Virus record (IMG/VR): IMGVR_UViG_3300025853_000046
Span: 1 to 64,000 of that record
Source of the DNA: a virus
Length of the DNA: 64,000 nucleotides
Strand: one strand, 5' to 3'
Positions within the stretch are counted from its first letter, which is position 1. Each line of letters opens with the position of its first letter. Below, in pieces: positions 1 to 7,447 of the stretch. Below the pieces are notes generated by a model that saw only the letters and a program-made list of their open reading frames with translations, made no database searches and was not told the DNA's origin. Both the position numbers and the translations under genes were made by a program.

Positions 1-7
1 TTCGTAA

Positions 8-1051
8 TCGTGTAACAAACCGTTCTTTTTACAACTGTGGAAAAGAATTCAGGAATCTGGCGCAGGAGAACCGGGTATTTACTTTAGTAATGACAAAGAT
101 TGGGGAACGAATCCTTGCTGTGAAATAGCATTGAGACCTTATCAATTCTGTAATCTTACAGAAATTAACGCTTCGTCAGTAACATCAGAATTAGATTTCT
201 ACGGAAGATGTGAAGCCGCTGCATTATTAGGAACTCTTCAGGCTGGTTATTCTGACTTTCATTATTTGCGAGATTGTTGGAGAAAGGCAACGGAAAAGGA
301 TGCACTTTTAGGTGTAAGTATGACAGGAATTGCTTCAAATACTTACGAAAAACTTGGTGTAAATCCTGAAACTTTGTTGGCTTATGGAACAGAAATTATC
401 AAGCAAACTAATAGAATATATGCAGAAAAAATTGGAATAAAATCTGCGAGTAGACTTACATGTATCAAGCCCGCTGGAACTACTTCCCTTGTTTTAGGAA
501 CTTCTTCCGGAATCCACGCATGGCATGATGACTTTTACATTAGACGCATTCGTGTTGGAAAGAATGAGGCAATTTATTCTTATCTTGCCAATGAACATCC
601 TCAACTTGTTGAAGATGAATACTTCTCGCCACATGATACAGCGGTAATTAGTATTCCTCAAAAAGCACCCGAAGGTTCTACAACTCGTAAAGAATCGGCA
701 CTTTCGCTTCTTGAAAGAATCCGTTTGTTTTCAAAGACTTGGGTTCGTAGCGGTCATGTTGATGGTATTAACACTCATAATGTTTCTGCTACGGTTTCAC
801 TTCGAGAAGGGGAATGGGATTTTGTAGGAGAATGGATGTGGAATAATCGAGAATATTATAACGGACTTTCTGTTTTACCTTACAACGGTGGCACATATAA
901 ACAAGCACCGTTTGAAACAATTACTGAAGACGAATACAATGAACTTGTAGGAACTTTGAATAAGGTAGACTTAACACAGATAACTGAACTTGAGGACAAT
1001 ACAGACCTCAAGGGAGAAATTGCATGTGCTGGTGGAGTTTGTGAGATATAA
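8..1051 (+). CDS. nrdJ: Class II (B12-dependent) ribonucleotide reductase, C-terminal part
   Basis: Reduces ribonucleotides to deoxyribonucleotides for viral DNA synthesis, using adenosylcobalamin. The frame is open from base 8 and gives 347 residues. NPCCEIAL (about residues 35-42) holds the thiyl-radical cysteine and general-base glutamate of the active site and is followed by CNLTEI. KPAGTTS and GTSSGIH are phosphate-binding loops of the family. The C-terminus CAGGVCEI matches the redox-active C-x4-C tail of monomeric ribonucleoside-triphosphate reductases. Family members are about 700 residues or more, so the N-terminal half is missing. A TAA at 5-7 in this frame sits directly before the conserved region, so the gene may be split or interrupted rather than only cut by the edge. 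First gene of the + strand operon seen here. Confidence 0.9.
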   Translation, partial: SCNKPFFLQLWKRIQESGAGEPGIYFSNDKDWGTNPCCEIALRPYQFCNLTEINASSVTSELDFYGRCEAAALLGTLQAGYSDFHYLRDCWRKATEKDALLGVSMTGIASNTYEKLGVNPETLLAYGTEIIKQTNRIYAEKIGIKSASRLTCIKPAGTTSLVLGTSSGIHAWHDDFYIRRIRVGKNEAIYSYLANEHPQLVEDEYFSPHDTAVISIPQKAPEGSTTRKESALSLLERIRLFSKTWVRSGHVDGINTHNVSATVSLREGEWDFVGEWMWNNREYYNGLSVLPYNGGTYKQAPFETITEDEYNELVGTLNKVDLTQITELEDNTDLKGEIACAGGVCEI

Positions 1052-1277
1052 TAAAAATGTAATAGTATTATCCCCAATTGATAAAGTTATGGAGGATGGA
1101 AAACCTCGTAACAACAATGAGATAGTATCAGCAATAATTGACTTACCCACACATGACGGGGTAAGAAGAAGAATAATACCTACTATAATGCAGGTAGCCA
1201 TGTATTTAAAAAATAACCAAGACAAATATGAATATGAAAAAATTAAGGAGATGAGAATATGGAAAATGAAAATATAA
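1041..1277 (+). CDS. Hypothetical protein, 78 aa
   Basis: Start taken at GTG 1041, which is preceded by GGTGGAG at 1031-1037 and overlaps the nrdJ stop by 11 nt. A longer reading frame from 990 would overlap nrdJ much further. The protein is a mixed alpha/beta sequence with no motif I recognise. It overlaps the next gene by 19 nt, as is usual in this operon. Confidence 0.6.
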   Translation: MRYNKNVIVLSPIDKVMEDGKPRNNNEIVSAIIDLPTHDGVRRRIIPTIMQVAMYLKNNQDKYEYEKIKEMRIWKMKI

Positions 1278-1459
1278 TTTTTAGAGTGACGAGTTTTAAA
1301 TCAAACGGTTCAGTCTGGACAAAGACATACGAAGACGAAAAGAAGTTACTTGAGGTATTGCCTGTGCTTTACACGCAATTCCCTCATGTAATGGTAAGCA
1401 GACAAACATTGAGAAAGCCTCATTTGGAATACCTAAAAGACTTGGGGGATAAAGTATGA
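1259..1459 (+). CDS. Hypothetical protein, 66 aa
   Basis: ATG at 1259 follows AAGGAG at 1245-1250. Small and soluble, and it overlaps the next gene by 4 nt (ATGA type). No domain recognised. Tight coupling to both neighbours supports it as a real early-operon gene. Confidence 0.65.
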   Translation: MENENIIFRVTSFKSNGSVWTKTYEDEKKLLEVLPVLYTQFPHVMVSRQTLRKPHLEYLKDLGDKV

Positions 1460-1704
1460 GAATCGAATTTCACATTGTAGATGATGCCGAACTTCCTCCG
1501 ATTACTATTGCTATGGACAACGATGGCCTACATCCTATATTGTATATTAATCAATATCATAGGATTTGGTTAGGATTAATGAGAAATGCAATTCCGGGAA
1601 TGGCACAACAAATGCAAGATAAACTCACTGAACTATGTGATGGATTCTTGCAGGAACAGATAAGATTTAAACAAGCAGATGAGGCGTTTTTAGATGACGA
1701 ATAA
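1456..1704 (+). CDS. Hypothetical protein, 82 aa
   Basis: Translationally coupled to the gene before it (4-nt overlap) and overlapping the next by 11 nt. A beta-rich N-terminus is followed by a helical, acidic C-terminus ending LDDE. No family recognised. Confidence 0.65.
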   Translation: MRIEFHIVDDAELPPITIAMDNDGLHPILYINQYHRIWLGLMRNAIPGMAQQMQDKLTELCDGFLQEQIRFKQADEAFLDDE

Positions 1705-3007
1705 AATAGAAAAATTGAGAGAAAGAATAAAAGAAAATGGTGGAAACTTATATCGTGTAACTATTTCTCAACAACAGCAACAGTTGACTAATTTTTGGTC
1801 TACAGTTAGCACACATAAGGAATCTGCTCATTATTATTATAGAAGGAATCGAGGAAATAACGACCATACGGTGAGAAGTGGAAACGACCAATCGGTTAAT
1901 TACTTTGCTAAAACATCCGTTAATGCTATGAATAATGCTTTAAATAGAAACAGTGTAGTATGTTTTATGAATGAATATTGTAATGTAATCATACAACATT
2001 TTGAAAAAAAATACTACATCAATGGAAACATGGTAACAAAATCAAGACTCAATGGTATTATTCCTGCAATTATGATGAGATTGAATATTTGTAAATCTCA
2101 AGAAAAAATGGATAAGGTTATTGATTTGGCTGTCGTTACTGACCCCATTATTTCTTCTGCAATTGTAAATAAAATTGAATACACTTTCTATAACAAAGGT
2201 GAAAAGGTAGTCACATTATTGAATCTGGAAAAGACATCCAAAGAAACTTCAGCCATTGAACTTTATGAAGGTCTTTGGTGTGACTTCAAGGATAGTAAAA
2301 TTAAATCTTTTATCAATTCGTGTAGGGGTAATAAAAATAAATACCTCGGTATAAGTCCCGAAGAACTACATTACGAGTCACGGGGAGAATTTTTAACTGA
2401 TAGTCAAGTTCAAGTCGTATATGCTTTCTTAGAACAGAACCGTAAGTCTTCTTTAGTCGAGAAGCGTAGCATGGAATTGTTCAAGGATTTAACTGAGCGA
2501 TTCAAGGGTAAGATATTTGAGGTTCAAATGAATGTTGAAGGTAGTAAAGGTGTATGGTCTGCGAAACAGGCTATGGCTGTAAAAGGTAAAATATTAGATT
2601 GGGTAGTAGTAGATAGAGGATATAAAAGGGGGCGACAAGATGTTTCAACATATGCTCTCATACCTATGTCTAATTACAGAAAGTTAAAATCGGAAAGAGG
2701 AACTCATAGATGGACTTGTAAAAAAGGTGATAATCAATTAGTTCCCAACATTTCAAATACTACAAATCTTTGGACTTGTAAAACAAGTGAGGAACTTTAT
2801 TACGCCTTGGGGCCAATTTGTATAGACCAAGCACATAGCGGAGTTTCTCTTGGAGACCAATTTGCTGCTCGGTCTATGGCTTTGTTAAATGATATTCATA
2901 GTTGTAGCCAAGTTTCTACTCTTCGTGGGTATGAAAATTATAGACCAGAATTAAGGGTTGATTGGGATGCCGTGTCTTTACTGCAAAGGTCGGAAAAGTA
3001 TAAATAA
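1694..3007 (+). CDS. Unrecognised 437-aa early protein
   Basis: The largest protein of the left-end cluster without an assignable family. It starts with a charged helix, then a Q-rich stretch (residues 26-30) and a Tyr/Arg-rich segment. Two WTCK peptides with a shared context occur near residues 335-361. I see no P-loop, nuclease or clear zinc motif. It overlaps the TFB-like gene by 41 nt, which may point to a linked regulatory role, but no function is assigned. Confidence 0.7.
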   Translation: MTNKIEKLRERIKENGGNLYRVTISQQQQQLTNFWSTVSTHKESAHYYYRRNRGNNDHTVRSGNDQSVNYFAKTSVNAMNNALNRNSVVCFMNEYCNVIIQHFEKKYYINGNMVTKSRLNGIIPAIMMRLNICKSQEKMDKVIDLAVVTDPIISSAIVNKIEYTFYNKGEKVVTLLNLEKTSKETSAIELYEGLWCDFKDSKIKSFINSCRGNKNKYLGISPEELHYESRGEFLTDSQVQVVYAFLEQNRKSSLVEKRSMELFKDLTERFKGKIFEVQMNVEGSKGVWSAKQAMAVKGKILDWVVVDRGYKRGRQDVSTYALIPMSNYRKLKSERGTHRWTCKKGDNQLVPNISNTTNLWTCKTSEELYYALGPICIDQAHSGVSLGDQFAARSMALLNDIHSCSQVSTLRGYENYRPELRVDWDAVSLLQRSEKYK

Positions 3008-3569
3008 ATCTATTGACCTGTATGTTTGTGATAGTTGTGGGTTAATTTCCGCTACAAGAATCATTGAAACAAATAGTGGGGTAGAAGTAGATAGAAACTT
3101 AGTAGAATTATCAATACTTTGTAGTGAGTTTGAGATAGAGAAAACCGAGAGTATAAAAAGAATGTTCCGTTCATCTTATGTTGCCCTTCTGAAAGGTAAT
3201 TATAATTTGTCGGAACTCGCTGTTGCCGTAGTGTTTCTAAATAATAAGTGGCTTAACTTAGCAAAGTTGGGCCGATTCATGGGGATTAAAACAAGACGGG
3301 CTAAAACAGTGGTAGCGAGATTACAGGAAGTTTTTCATATAGATTTAGTTTATTCTATTGAAGAAGCGCATGGTTTCTGTGATAACAACAACATCAATGC
3401 AAAAGAATTAATTACGAATATTGCAGGGCAGATGGAACTAACAAGAGAAGTTCTAATGTCTTGCATATATTTGGCTACCGACTTGTCATACGGTAAGGTA
3501 GCGAGAATGTTTCATGTAAGTGAAAATACCGTATGGCGACATGTAAAAAAAATGGAGAGATATGAATGA
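2967..3569 (+). CDS. TFB (TFIIB)-like transcription factor
   Basis: Archaeal TFB recruits RNA polymerase to TBP-bound TATA promoters. The N-terminus has a four-cysteine zinc ribbon (C3-x2-C6 ... C21-x2-C24-G). The helical remainder of about 170 residues is compatible with two cyclin-type repeats and ends in a helix-turn-helix (LSYGKVARMFHVSENTVWRH), matching the last cyclin-fold HTH of TFB. At 200 aa it is shorter than cellular TFB (about 300). I prefer ATG 2967 over the upstream TTG 2958 because AAGGG at 2953-2957 is then well spaced. It may redirect host polymerase to viral genes. The alternative is a sigma-like HTH regulator with a zinc ribbon. Confidence 0.65.
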   Translation: MPCLYCKGRKSINKSIDLYVCDSCGLISATRIIETNSGVEVDRNLVELSILCSEFEIEKTESIKRMFRSSYVALLKGNYNLSELAVAVVFLNNKWLNLAKLGRFMGIKTRRAKTVVARLQEVFHIDLVYSIEEAHGFCDNNNINAKELITNIAGQMELTREVLMSCIYLATDLSYGKVARMFHVSENTVWRHVKKMERYE

Positions 3570-4312
3570 AAAAAACAGTCAAAGAAATGAAATGTGGTTA
3601 TTGTAGTGTTATAGGACATACAGCAAGAACCTGTGAAGATAAAAAGAAAAATAAAGTTAAGGAAGAAAGAAAAACTAGAAGGAAACAGGCCAAAAGATTT
3701 TATTATGCGGATAGTAAAAAACTTTCAAACTTGACTAATAAGTTAACTGAAGAAGGTAAATTGAAATTATTAAACAATGGCACTCTGAATAGTAACCATT
3801 TCTTAGTTCAAACTAAACCTGAAACCGCAATACAAGAGAATCTAGTAGAACCTTTGTTCGCCTTACTTGCAGCAAGAGCCAAGACTGAATCTTGTAAAAC
3901 AGATTACAGTCGTGAACCTCATTTCAAAACCGTGGATAACAAAAATAAGTATTTGGACTATCTACTAACTGTTTCTTTTAAGGGGCATAAATCACCTGTA
4001 AAGTGGTTGATTGAAGCGGAAGCACCTAATCAAACACATAAGGGTATTGAGCAGATAGAAGATTTCTTGGCAGAAGTTCCTAATGTTAATGAATATAGAT
4101 TTATCGTAACTGATGGCTATTGGTATCACTTTTGCTTACCAACAGTAGACAGTGTTTTGGAATGGACAAGTTTTACAATAGACGATAAAACATTCTTGAT
4201 GGATGATTTAGTTACGGGAACGATGTTGGATTTAAACCCAATTCAAAATCTAAAGAAGTTGGGAATGGTAATAGGCATTTTAGTGATTGGCCTTATAATC
4301 ACTTTTGTATAA
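3566..4312 (+). CDS. Zinc-knuckle protein with nuclease-like core and C-terminal membrane helix
   Basis: A CCHC zinc knuckle (C10-x2-C13-x4-H18-x4-C23) is followed by a very basic linker. The central segment (about residues 125-180) contains KWLIEAEAPNQ and GIEQIEDFL, which resembles the E-x-K/E and Q elements of PD-(D/E)XK nucleases. The C-terminus (about 230-248) is a hydrophobic helix rich in Gly and Ile, probably membrane-embedded. It overlaps the TFB-like gene by 4 nt. The zinc knuckle is seen directly. The nuclease reading is inference, and the second acidic residue of the motif departs from the usual Lys. Confidence 0.6.
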   Translation: MKKTVKEMKCGYCSVIGHTARTCEDKKKNKVKEERKTRRKQAKRFYYADSKKLSNLTNKLTEEGKLKLLNNGTLNSNHFLVQTKPETAIQENLVEPLFALLAARAKTESCKTDYSREPHFKTVDNKNKYLDYLLTVSFKGHKSPVKWLIEAEAPNQTHKGIEQIEDFLAEVPNVNEYRFIVTDGYWYHFCLPTVDSVLEWTSFTIDDKTFLMDDLVTGTMLDLNPIQNLKKLGMVIGILVIGLIITFV

Positions 4313-4324
4313 GGAGAGATAAAA

Positions 4325-4882
4325 ATGAAAAAAAATAAAATAATGATTATCGGATGCGGTGGAATTGGTTCGTTCTTAATTCCACTACTTGACCGAGTAG
4401 CGATGTATGATATTACGGTTTATGACCCTGATGTTGTAGAGACAAAAAACTTGACTTATCAAAACTTTGATTACGATGATGTGGGCGTGAATAAAGCAGA
4501 AGCACTGTCGCAAAGATTTAACTTTGAGCCTCAACCTTTTAAGGTATTGACACCTCAACAAATTTCTGGATACGATTTAGTTATTTGCTGTGCGGATAAT
4601 TTAGATGTAAGAAAGATGATGTATAAGTCTGATATTACTTGGCTTGATTTGAGAGCACAGGGTAGAGCAGGATTACTAATCAGTTCTGATGAAGACCCTA
4701 AACTTTACTCAACCTTGACAGCAGGGCCTGAAGGTTCTTTTTCTTGTCAAGGTGACTCATGGGATAAAAGTAATCAAGGTGTTCACTTTACCCATGTAGC
4801 AGTTGCCGGTTACGGTGCTCAATGGGTTCAAAGACATTTTGCTGGAGACTTTACTCCGAAACACATACAGGTGAGCGCATGA
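4325..4882 (+). CDS. E1-like / ThiF-MoeB-type adenylyltransferase, minimal
   Basis: The family adenylates the C-terminal Gly of ubiquitin-like proteins. The Rossmann-type nucleotide loop is G10-C-G-G-I-G15. The block DPDVVETKNLTYQNF followed by DVGVNKAEAL is the classic ThiF/E1 ATP-Mg site, and ADNLDVRKMM carries the conserved Asp and Arg. At 185 aa it is shorter than MoeB/ThiF (about 250) and ends soon after the adenylation core. The zinc-binding CxxC pairs and an obvious catalytic-cysteine domain are absent. SD AAGGAG lies at 4312-4317. It is encoded next to a JAMM protease. Confidence 0.8.
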   Translation: MKKNKIMIIGCGGIGSFLIPLLDRVAMYDITVYDPDVVETKNLTYQNFDYDDVGVNKAEALSQRFNFEPQPFKVLTPQQISGYDLVICCADNLDVRKMMYKSDITWLDLRAQGRAGLLISSDEDPKLYSTLTAGPEGSFSCQGDSWDKSNQGVHFTHVAVAGYGAQWVQRHFAGDFTPKHIQVSA

Positions 4883-4992
4883 GAAAATGGCTAATACGAA
4901 GACAACTTAGAAAGTTAAATAGAGAATATAACAGGGTTTTGAAAGTCTACCCAAAGAAAAAGAAAGACGATGATTACGGAGGCGATGATTAA
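4879..4992 (+). CDS. Small basic protein, 37 aa, between E1-like and JAMM genes
   Basis: ATG 4879 overlaps the E1-like stop by 4 nt, and its TAA (4990-4992) overlaps the JAMM ATG by 1 nt, so the reading frame is conserved in the operon layout. The peptide is Arg/Lys-rich and ends KKDDDYGGDD, that is a di-glycine followed by two residues. It is too short for a ubiquitin-like beta-grasp. It could be a linker cistron, a conjugation substrate or a mere spacer. Confidence 0.5.
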   Translation: MRKWLIRRQLRKLNREYNRVLKVYPKKKKDDDYGGDD

Positions 4993-5726
4993 TGGATAAA
5001 ATAGTAAGAAGAGAAATAATTGGACATGAAGAAGAAGTTACCGAGGATATGATAGACCTGTTCTATGAAACTTGGGAACCGACAAACGACGCAGAATATA
5101 TTGATGAACTCGTAACAAATGATAGATACGAAATTGAAGCAATTATCCGTGAAGAAAATGAAGATGAATGGATTCAAGAAACCTTACAAACATACGGTGC
5201 TAAAATTACACCCAAGTATGAAGGTGGAGTAATGGGTTCTTTCTTTCGTGGAACAGAACCTAAAGGGCCCCTAAATGTTCAACATACAGATATTGCACCT
5301 GAAGTCTGGCAAAAAGAAATTAATACGGTTTGGGAACACTTACTAAGAAAGGGTGAAGATGTTCCTCGTGACCGAAGATTCCTTGATGCTATTTGGGATG
5401 CTTCAACAAATATACTTCCGGGTCTTGAAATATCAGTTATCATAGACCGTAAAGGAAAACTATTTATGAATAGTGGAAGTCCGGGTTATGTAGATTACGG
5501 GGGAGTAAATGTTTCAGGAATGAGTATTCCTATCCGATGTTGGATTCATACTCATCCATTTGGTTATGCCTTTTGGTCTGGAACAGATAATAGAACTTTG
5601 CGTAACTGGAGACCTATTAACCAAGAAGCAATTGTTATTGGAAAAGGAGAACATATGATATGGGAGAAAACAACAGAAGGGGAAAGAATGACGAAGATAG
5701 TAGACCGAGAAGCCTTCGAGTTGTAA
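4992..5726 (+). CDS. JAMM/MPN+ metalloprotease (JAB domain)
   Basis: The JAMM family are zinc isopeptidases that cleave ubiquitin-like modifiers. The signature H186-x-H188-P-x6-S196-x2-D199 (HTHPFGYAFWSGTD) is complete, and the expected upstream acidic residue may be the Glu in GLEISVII (about residue 151). The first 90 residues are an acidic helical extension of unknown role. It lies directly behind the E1-like gene, an arrangement known from bacterial ubiquitin-like pathways (CBASS Cap2/Cap3, Bil). Tail-tip JAB peptidases also exist in phages, but this gene sits in the early operon, which argues against a virion role. Confidence 0.85.
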   Translation: MDKIVRREIIGHEEEVTEDMIDLFYETWEPTNDAEYIDELVTNDRYEIEAIIREENEDEWIQETLQTYGAKITPKYEGGVMGSFFRGTEPKGPLNVQHTDIAPEVWQKEINTVWEHLLRKGEDVPRDRRFLDAIWDASTNILPGLEISVIIDRKGKLFMNSGSPGYVDYGGVNVSGMSIPIRCWIHTHPFGYAFWSGTDNRTLRNWRPINQEAIVIGKGEHMIWEKTTEGERMTKIVDREAFEL

Positions 5727-6085
5727 GGTTTCCTACTTTTGGAGTTAGGGAAATTGAGTGTCCTGTATGCGAGGGAAACAAATGTATTGTATGTAATGGA
5801 ACAGGATTTTTTGAAATAAGTGGAGAGGTTTGGGCGAGTATTCAACAGCCACATATTATACAATATGTGCATGATAACTTGCCCATCCTTTCTAAGGACT
5901 ATAATACAATTTATGGTTCCGGAATGATTATGAAAACATTGGGTATTCTCAAAAAGAATTGGGAAGTATTAGAGATTAGCAGTCTAATAGGTTCAATGTG
6001 GATATGTATTAATATCCAAACTGCTGAAACAAAACACTTTTATAAAGAAGGAGGACTGAAAAAATGGTTAGTATTAGAGAAATAA
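5660..6085 (+). CDS. Small zinc-binding protein (DnaJ-like Cys repeat)
   Basis: Contains C-P-V-C-E-G-N-K-C-I-V-C-N-G-T-G, two CxxC units spaced as in DnaJ-type zinc modules, around residues 35-50, then a globular region of about 90 residues. The ATG at 5660 lies inside the JAMM gene (67-nt overlap) and is preceded by AAGGAG at 5643-5648. I see no later good start before the cysteines. Function unknown. Confidence 0.6.
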   Translation: MGENNRRGKNDEDSRPRSLRVVRFPTFGVREIECPVCEGNKCIVCNGTGFFEISGEVWASIQQPHIIQYVHDNLPILSKDYNTIYGSGMIMKTLGILKKNWEVLEISSLIGSMWICINIQTAETKHFYKEGGLKKWLVLEK

Positions 6086-6345
6086 TGAGAATGTGGAAAG
6101 GAAAGCGTGGTGTCACAACAGATGCGGCAATTGAATTTCAAGAAAGAGCGAAACAACTGATTGAAGCATTGGTTAACTTGTCGAACTATGAAGCACAAAA
6201 GCGTGGTAATAATTCACGCTTGCGTTCAACAGATGTTCGATTGGCATATCTATCAATGTTGGATAACAGAAGTGGGGATGAAGAAGTAATTTCAAGAGAA
6301 CATGAAATGACAGCAGAAGAGTTTGGTGATTGGAATGCTGAATAA
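6064..6345 (+). CDS. Histone-fold protein
   Basis: The sequence matches the archaeal histone pattern: a short first helix (IREIMRMW), a loop with GVTTDAAIEF in place of the usual R-V-S-x-D-A, a long central helix (about residues 22-45), then SRLRSTDVRLAYLSML matching the R-K-T-I-K-A-E-D-I-x-L-A loop and third helix. A C-terminal acidic tail of about 20 residues follows. SD AAGGAGG at 6047-6053. Likely a dimer that binds DNA or compacts the viral or host genome. The alternative is another small helical DNA-binding protein. It overlaps its left neighbour by 22 nt. Confidence 0.65.
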   Translation: MVSIREIMRMWKGKRGVTTDAAIEFQERAKQLIEALVNLSNYEAQKRGNNSRLRSTDVRLAYLSMLDNRSGDEEVISREHEMTAEEFGDWNAE

Positions 6346-6505
6346 TTTAGTAGCGCAATTGGATGAGGCTATTGATATGGCTGAAAAGTCAAGCCAACAG
6401 GCTTTGCAGAGAAAGTTGCTATTGATTAAAAATTATACTTTAGGATTTACACATGCACTATGGGGTGAAGATAATGTCGAGAATAAAGACAGTGACTCAC
6501 GGTGA
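6335..6505 (+). CDS. Hypothetical helical protein, 56 aa
   Basis: ATG 6335 overlaps the histone-fold gene by 11 nt. Upstream GTG 6326 and TTG 6323 are possible but lie deeper in that gene. Largely alpha-helical with heptad-like leucines. No family recognised. Confidence 0.5.
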   Translation: MLNNLVAQLDEAIDMAEKSSQQALQRKLLLIKNYTLGFTHALWGEDNVENKDSDSR

Positions 6506-6713
6506 ATATGAAATACTACAAGCACTACTCGATTCTTCAGTAATTGCTGAAGCAATTGAGCGTGTAAAGTATGACATGGTTCCGACTAATGATGATGTGG
6601 CGGAAAAAAGATTTAGCCAATCAGTAGCAAGTGTGGCTCAATATATGACAAATATGTGTGAACGCCGCCTTCATAGATTGCCAAAAAATCATCCAAACTA
6701 TAAGGAGAAATAA
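6474..6713 (+). CDS. Hypothetical protein, 79 aa
   Basis: ATG 6474 is preceded by GGGGTGAAG at 6462-6470. The longer frame from 6453 lacks such a site. Helical and basic at the C-terminus. It overlaps the previous gene by 32 nt. No family recognised. Confidence 0.55.
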   Translation: MSRIKTVTHGEYEILQALLDSSVIAEAIERVKYDMVPTNDDVAEKRFSQSVASVAQYMTNMCERRLHRLPKNHPNYKEK

Positions 6714-6715
6714 AT

Positions 6716-6913
6716 ATGAGAAGTGAAGAAGAGTTAAAATCTATGTTATTAAAAGCAGAAGAAGAAGCAAAATATTGGAGAGACCGTTTTCATTCACGGA
6801 CAATGGACACGAAAGAAAATGCAGAATGTTTGCGAAACTATACTGCCTTGCGTGGGGTAATGAAAACTCTTCGATGGGTATTAGAAGAAATAACTATTTC
6901 TCCTTTGAGGTGA
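6716..6913 (+). CDS. Hypothetical helical protein, 65 aa
   Basis: Begins 2 nt after the preceding stop, with AAGGAG at 6702-6707. Charged, probably one or two helices (coiled-coil-like residues 3-25). No function visible. Confidence 0.55.
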   Translation: MRSEEELKSMLLKAEEEAKYWRDRFHSRTMDTKENAECLRNYTALRGVMKTLRWVLEEITISPLR

Positions 6914-6918
6914 TATAA

Positions 6919-7233
6919 ATGTATGATAATGAAGAAGCACCTAAGAATGTTGAAGAAGGAATTAATAGACTTATAGAAAGCATTTTGTGGGAGGTATTAG
7001 AAGATGAGATGGGACTATATAAAAAGTCACCGTTTAGTAATTATCCTACATGGAAAGATGTAGATAAAAAAAGGTATGATAGAGCCGCAAAAGTTTTACA
7101 TAAAAGGTTAAAAAATATGATGGGAAATAAAGAGGAAGTTAAAATACATAATAAGGAAATTGAAACTTCTTCACATGCAAAGTATAATAAGTCTAAAACT
7201 CTCAGGGATTACATGAGAGAACATGTGGGATGA
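6919..7233 (+). CDS. Hypothetical protein, 104 aa
   Basis: ATG 6919 has GAGGTGA at 6907-6913. An acidic N-terminal half is followed by a strongly basic C-terminal half (Lys-rich from about residue 60), possibly nucleic-acid binding. It overlaps the next gene by 11 nt. Confidence 0.55.
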   Translation: MYDNEEAPKNVEEGINRLIESILWEVLEDEMGLYKKSPFSNYPTWKDVDKKRYDRAAKVLHKRLKNMMGNKEEVKIHNKEIETSSHAKYNKSKTLRDYMREHVG

Positions 7234-7447
7234 TGATTTAGACCAAGAACCTATCGAAGAAGGTAACATTGTAGATATTATAAGTCACGATGGAGTCAAG
7301 CGTGGTAGTGAAATTGTTGCTGTTCATTGTTTCATATGTGGAGAAAAATTTGTAGGGCCAAAAGATAGAGCCGGAATGTTTATTAAAGGACACAAAGAGT
7401 TTCATCAGTGGGAGATTGTTTTATACGATACCCTCGGTGGGCCATAA
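7223..7447 (+). CDS. C2H2-type zinc-finger protein, 74 aa
   Basis: Contains C-F-I-C followed after about 19 residues by H-K-E-F-H (residues 36-61), a CxxC/HxxxH zinc-finger pattern with a longer than usual loop. The N-terminus is acidic. The stop overlaps the next start by 1 nt. Possibly a small transcription or DNA-binding regulator. Confidence 0.6.
   Translation: MWDDDLDQEPIEEGNIVDIISHDGVKRGSEIVAVHCFICGEKFVGPKDRAGMFIKGHKEFHQWEIVLYDTLGGP

Noticed and set aside
880-1225. Antisense ORFs opposite nrdJ and the following gene
   Set aside because: Shadows of well-supported + strand genes with no start signals or recognisable motifs.
4992-5726. JAMM protein as a tail-tip peptidase (lambda gpK-like)
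   Set aside because: It lies in the early operon next to an E1-like gene, far from the tail module, and has no NlpC/P60 part.
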